Positions 60,454 to 64,000 of a stretch of DNA of 64,000 nucleotides are shown piece after piece; the stretch's first letter is position 1; every line of letters starts with the position of its first letter. A model generated the notes under the pieces. The model saw nothing but the letters and a program-made list of their open reading frames with translations, had not been told where the DNA came from and did no database searches. Source of the DNA: Rikenellaceae bacterium (lineage in GTDB: Bacteria; Bacteroidota; Bacteroidia; Bacteroidales; Rikenellaceae); contig SUZB01000008.1 of the NCBI GenBank assembly GCA_015060115.1, positions 1 to 64,000 of the forward strand. The letters are read 5' to 3'. The translations under genes and the position numbers were made by a program.

Positions 60454-61749
60454 ATGATTAAGGATTTTGTTCAGGAGCTTGAGTGGCGCGGTATGATTCA
60501 TACGATTATGCCCGGCGCTAAGGAGCAGTTGCAGAAGGAGATGACGACGGCATATTTGGGTATCGACCCCACCGCCGACTCACTACATATCGGCCACTTG
60601 GTGGGTGTGATGATTTTGAAGCACTTCCAGATGTGTGGCCACCGCCCCATCGCCCTTATTGGCGGTGCTACGGGTATGATTGGCGACCCCTCGGGTAAGT
60701 CGCAGGAGCGTAACCTCCTCGATGAGGCCACCTTGCGCCACAATCAGGAGGCTATCAAGAACCAGCTTGCCCGCCTTATCGACTTCGACTCCGATGCTGA
60801 GAACCACGCCTTGTTGGTGAACAACTACGACTGGATGAAGGAGTTCTCGTTCTTAGACTTCGCACGCGATATTGGCAAGTGCATCACCGTAAACTATATG
60901 ATGGCCAAGGACTCTGTTAAGAAGCGCTTCAATGGCGAGGGTGATGGTATGTCGTTTACGGAGTTTACCTACCAGCTATTGCAGGGCTACGACTTCTTGC
61001 ACCTCTATCAGGAGTACAACTGCAAGGTGCAGCTTGGTGGTGCCGACCAGTGGGGTAATATCACCACCGGTACTGAGCTTATCCGCCGTAAGTTGGGCGC
61101 TGAGGCTGAGGCTTTCGCCATCACCTGCCCCCTTATCACCAAGGCCGATGGCACGAAGTTCGGTAAGACCGAGTCGGGCAATGTATGGCTCGATGCTCGC
61201 TACACCTCGCCCTATAAGTTCTATCAGTTCTGGCTCAATGTCAGCGATGACGATGCAAAGCGCTACATCAAGATATTTACGCTTCTCGACCGCGAGACTA
61301 TCGAGGGCCTTATCAAGGAGCACGACGAGGCTCCCCACTTACGCATCTTGCAGAAGCGCTTGGCTGAGGAGATTACCACTATGATTCACTCTAAGGAGGA
61401 GTTGGAGAAGGCTCAGGCAGCAACGAACATCCTCTTCGGTAATGCCACCTCTGAGGCATTGCGCTCGCTGGACGAACAAACCCTGCTTCAGGTCTTCGAG
61501 GGCGTTCCCCAGTTCAAAATCTCGCGTGCTGACCTCAATAAGCCCTTTATCGACATCGTGGCCGAGCTCTGCAAGGTATTCCCCTCGAAGGGCGAGTGCC
61601 GCAAGATGGTGCAGGGTGGCGGTGTGCAACTCAACAAGGAGAAGGTAACAGATGCTATGCGTAGCCTATCCGATAGCGACCTTATCGCCGGTAAGTACCT
61701 ACTTGCACAGCGTGGCAAGAAGAACTACTATCTTATCATTGTCGAGTAG
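60454..61749 (+). CDS. tyrS: Tyrosyl-tRNA synthetase
   Basis: A 431-residue class I synthetase. The HIGH motif appears as [10 protein letters not shown] near residue 46, and the KMSKS loop is KFGKTESGN near 235. A C-terminal S4 RNA-binding domain (about 365-431, [18 protein letters not shown]) is present. Length matches the bacterial TyrRS type. It follows dnaX by 53 nt and precedes folB. Confidence 0.96.
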   Translation: MIKDFVQELEWRGMIHTIMPGAKEQLQKEMTTAYLGIDPTADSLHIGHLVGVMILKHFQMCGHRPIALIGGATGMIGDPSGKSQERNLLDEATLRHNQEAIKNQLARLIDFDSDAENHALLVNNYDWMKEFSFLDFARDIGKCITVNYMMAKDSVKKRFNGEGDGMSFTEFTYQLLQGYDFLHLYQEYNCKVQLGGADQWGNITTGTELIRRKLGAEAEAFAITCPLITKADGTKFGKTESGNVWLDARYTSPYKFYQFWLNVSDDDAKRYIKIFTLLDRETIEGLIKEHDEAPHLRILQKRLAEEITTMIHSKEELEKAQAATNILFGNATSEALRSLDEQTLLQVFEGVPQFKISRADLNKPFIDIVAELCKVFPSKGECRKMVQGGGVQLNKEKVTDAMRSLSDSDLIAGKYLLAQRGKKNYYLIIVE

Positions 61750-61770
61750 CCTAAAACATTGCAGGTCGGT

Positions 61771-62130
61771 ATGAATTCTAACTACACCATTCGCCTCGAA
61801 GGCATCTATGTGCGAGCGTTTCACGGCTGCTACGACTTGGAGCAGCAGGTGGGCAACCGCTTTCGTGTAGATTTGGCGATTACCACGCCCCTTGGTACGC
61901 TACCCGAAACTGACGATGTTCGCCAGGCGGTAAACTACCTCACCGTATTCGAGATTGTCGAGCGCACGATGCAGCGCACACAGCGCACCATCGAGGCGGC
62001 AGCGAAGAATATCATCGTGGCGGTAAAGGAGGCATTTCCCCAGATTGAGAGCGTGGAGTGTACAGTGGCGAAGATTGCGCCTCCGTTGGGTGGCAAAATC
62101 GACCGAGTAAGTGTAACATTAATAGGATAG
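61771..62130 (+). CDS. folB: Dihydroneopterin aldolase FolB
   Basis: A 119-residue enzyme of folate synthesis that converts dihydroneopterin to hydroxymethyldihydropterin and glycolaldehyde. GIYVRAFHGCYDLEQQVGNRF near residues 10-30 is the family signature, and the C-terminal KIAPPLGGKIDRVSV holds the catalytic lysine region. I chose the ATG at 61771 (MNSNYTIRL); the TTG at 61759 is less likely. It lies 21 nt after tyrS and 35 nt before the symporter. Confidence 0.92.
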   Translation: MNSNYTIRLEGIYVRAFHGCYDLEQQVGNRFRVDLAITTPLGTLPETDDVRQAVNYLTVFEIVERTMQRTQRTIEAAAKNIIVAVKEAFPQIESVECTVAKIAPPLGGKIDRVSVTLIG

Positions 62131-62165
62131 TATATTGTCTGAAAATAGAGTAACAGGATTGTATA

Positions 62166-63503
62166 ATGGCTGAAAAGACAACATCACGCGGAGGCTTTGG
62201 CGGTAAGGTTGCCGCAATCCTCGCTGCCGCAGGCTCGGCAATCGGCCTCGGTAACATCTGGCGTTTCCCCTACATCACCTCGGAGCACGGTGGTGGCGCC
62301 TTCATTCTTATCTACTTGGGCTGTATCCTCTTCTTGGGTCTGCCCCTGCTTGTTGCGGAGTTCTCGGTGGGTCACAACACCAAGCGCAACCCCATTGATG
62401 CCTTCGCCACCATCAAGCGTGGATGGGGCTGGCTCGGAGCTATGGGCCTCGTGTCGGTATTCCTCATTATGGGCTACTACTTCGTAATCTCGGGCTGGAC
62501 ACTCAACTACGCTATCGAGTCGGCGATGAATAGCGTCGGTGGCGACTTTGGTCAGTTCTTCAAGGACTTTACGACAGCTACTTGGAAGCCTCTCATCTTT
62601 ACCTACCTCTTTATCTTTGCCAACCACTTTATCATCATCGGTGGTGTGCAGGGCGGTATAGAGAAGGCATCTAAGGTGATGATGCCCCTCTTGTTCGGCA
62701 TCCTTATCGTTTTGGCAGTCTACTCGTTGTGGTTGCCCGAGGGTCGTGAGGCGTTGGGCAATGTCTTTACTCCCGACTTCTCGAAGGTTACGGGCAAGAC
62801 CTTCCTCGATGCTATGGGTCAGGCATTCTTCACCCTCTCTATCGGTATGGGCGCTATGCTTATCTATGGCTCATACTTCAAGGAGGGCACCAAGATTGCT
62901 GGCACGGCAATCAGCGTAGTGTCGCTCGACACTGTTGTGGCGCTCACCGCTGCTGTCATCATCTTCTCGGCAGGTGTTGAGAATGAGAGCGGTATGCAGT
63001 TGGCGTTTGTTGCTATGCCCAAGGTCTTCTCGTCGATGCCTTTCGGTAACCTGTGGGCAACACTCTTCTTCCTCTTGTTGGGTCTTGCGGCGTTGTCATC
63101 GACAATCTCGATGCACGAGGCCGTAACATCATACTTTGTCGAGAAGCGCGGTATGAGCCGTAAGGCAGGTGCAACGGTTGTTACCATCGGTGCTCTGTTG
63201 CTCTCTACAGCTTGCTCTTTGTCGCTTGGTGCGTGGAGCGAATTTAAGGTTGTAGGTATGAATCTCTTTGCTCTGCTCGATAGCTTCACTGCTATCGTTA
63301 TGCTCCCCGTTCTCGGTATCCTCACCTCTATCTTTGTGGGTTGGATCTGGAAGAAGGAGGATATGCGTGCGGAGCTTACCGCCGAGGGTGGTGTCGATAA
63401 GGCTACCTACCCCTTTATCCGCTTCTTGTTGAAGTGGGTATGCCCCGTTTTGGTGTCGGTAGTCTTCGTCTTCGGCATCATTGATTTCATCAATAGCTTA
63501 TAG
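62166..63503 (+). CDS. Sodium-dependent transporter (neurotransmitter symporter family)
   Basis: A 445-residue NSS/SNF-family sodium symporter, likely for an amino acid. The sodium-binding GSAIGLGNIWRFPYITSEHGGGAF at residues about 19-43 is the family signature. A GDFGQFFKDF loop and about 11 helices follow, with SIGMGAMLIYGSYF near 220 and SSTISMHEAVTSYF near 310. The transporter type is like MhsT or LeuT; the amino acid cannot be told. It stands alone before a TTAGTTG-type tract. Confidence 0.9.
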   Translation: MAEKTTSRGGFGGKVAAILAAAGSAIGLGNIWRFPYITSEHGGGAFILIYLGCILFLGLPLLVAEFSVGHNTKRNPIDAFATIKRGWGWLGAMGLVSVFLIMGYYFVISGWTLNYAIESAMNSVGGDFGQFFKDFTTATWKPLIFTYLFIFANHFIIIGGVQGGIEKASKVMMPLLFGILIVLAVYSLWLPEGREALGNVFTPDFSKVTGKTFLDAMGQAFFTLSIGMGAMLIYGSYFKEGTKIAGTAISVVSLDTVVALTAAVIIFSAGVENESGMQLAFVAMPKVFSSMPFGNLWATLFFLLLGLAALSSTISMHEAVTSYFVEKRGMSRKAGATVVTIGALLLSTACSLSLGAWSEFKVVGMNLFALLDSFTAIVMLPVLGILTSIFVGWIWKKEDMRAELTAEGGVDKATYPFIRFLLKWVCPVLVSVVFVFGIIDFINSL

Positions 63504-63556
63504 GCTAATAACCCAATGAGTTAAAATGGGTTAAAATGTTTTTTTAGCGGAAGTAT

Positions 63557-63590
63557 TCTAACAACTAACAACTAATAACTAACAACTATT
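63557..63590. repeat. Family R outer-arm remnant
   Basis: CTAACAACTAACAACTAATA-type units only, without core or inner units, directly before the fumarase start. Confidence 0.7.
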
Positions 63591-63595
63591 AAGAT

Positions 63596-64000
63596 ATGGC
63601 AGATTTTATCTATCAGGAGCCGTTTCCTATCGAGGCGGATAAGACCGAGTATCGCCTCTTGACTAAGGACTATGTTAAGGTCGTTGAGTGCGATGGTCGC
63701 AAGATTTTGAAGGTAGACCCCAAGGGTTTGGAGCTTCTTGCTAAGGAGGCATATAGCGATGTATCGTTCTATCTTCGCGCTTCGCACCTCCAGAAGTTGG
63801 CAAACATCCTCGAGGACCCCGAGGCTACGGACAACGACAAGTTTGTTGCCTACACTATGCTTATGAACCAGTGCGTGGCTGCCGAGGGCGAGCTTCCCAC
63901 CTGTCAGGATACAGGTACAGCTATCTGTATCGGCCACAAGGGTGAGGATGTCTACACCGGCGCTAACGATGCTGAGTGCATCTCGCGTGGTGTCTATGAG
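63596..64000 (+). CDS. Class I fumarate hydratase, N-terminal part
   Basis: The open frame runs off the right edge, so 135 residues are visible. Class I fumarase interconverts fumarate and malate using an oxygen-sensitive [4Fe-4S] cluster. The visible part includes EPFPIEADKTEYRLLT at the N terminus and the cluster cysteine region AEGELPTCQDTGTAICIGHKG near residues 98-120. The start at 63596 lies 5 nt after the repeat tract. The rest of the protein, with two more cluster cysteines, is beyond the window. Confidence 0.9.
   Translation, partial: MADFIYQEPFPIEADKTEYRLLTKDYVKVVECDGRKILKVDPKGLELLAKEAYSDVSFYLRASHLQKLANILEDPEATDNDKFVAYTMLMNQCVAAEGELPTCQDTGTAICIGHKGEDVYTGANDAECISRGVYE

Overview
The window reads as chromosome from a gut-type Bacteroidota, most likely order Bacteroidales and plausibly Alistipes/Rikenellaceae. 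The evidence is a GldH lipoprotein, an energy-transducing TonB of the CFB type, Omp28 and DUF6029 surface proteins, SusB-like GH97 and GH92 glycosidases, a DksA-like protein without the full zinc site, and many promoters whose -7 box reads TAnnTTTG. The genus is an inference; no rRNA gene is present to confirm it.

Layout. 0.2-4.2 kb: a + strand RNA-modification run (PSP1/RicT-like protein, GldH, TrmB, RlmD). 4.4-5.7 kb: a purine permease with a strong terminator. 5.8-9.6 kb: a leftward four-gene operon (U32 hydroxylase-type protein, methyltransferase, two half-size chromate transporters). 10-14 kb: SerS, a small 2[4Fe-4S] ferredoxin, DapD and aspartate kinase. 14-21 kb: META lipoprotein, RidA, an MsbA-like ABC exporter, an NrnA-like phosphoesterase, HAD phosphatase plus patatin, and class II aldolase. 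21.6-26.3 kb: a leftward envelope operon (thioredoxin-like TlpA, DUF6029 barrel, two Omp28 lipoproteins). 26.7-31.7 kb: RpoN, AsnS, a shortened GH2-like protein and RlmH. 31.7-32.9 kb: 1.27 kb without genes, packed with repeats. 33-41 kb: YebC, IleS, DksA-like, Upp, HflX, TonB. 41.4-53.2 kb: RlmN followed by a glycan-degradation cluster (GH97, GH92, two small lipoproteins, a large AT-rich lipase-like protein, a second GH92). 53.4-64 kb: YitT, PriA, ComF, a phosphoesterase, DnaX, TyrS, FolB, a sodium symporter and the start of class I fumarase.

The most unusual content lies between genes. Two interspersed repeat families, neither of which I can match to a named family, recur through the window. 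Family E is a 126-129 bp element with four nested helices around a conserved hairpin (GGGAAATAC ... GTATGTCCC). It is present in five full copies and one 5' fragment, and its stems vary with compensatory changes. Family R is a palindromic array: outer arms of about 7-nt units (TTAGTTG), inner arms of 8-nt units (TAAGACNN), and a central core ACGAGGTCGGGTATCA found twelve times. Several of these elements begin inside or within 3 nt of a stop codon, so they may act as 3'-end or termination modules, or be mobile elements that prefer gene ends.

Other points worth following are a ten-A run in dnaX placed so that slippage by one base gives an immediate stop exactly after domain III (a tau/gamma switch), an AT-rich island splitting the two GH92 genes, a GH2-like protein that lacks its catalytic residue and ends in a repeat, and a MITE-like 190 bp hairpin before the DksA-like gene. 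No tRNA, rRNA, CRISPR array, transposase or prophage gene was seen.
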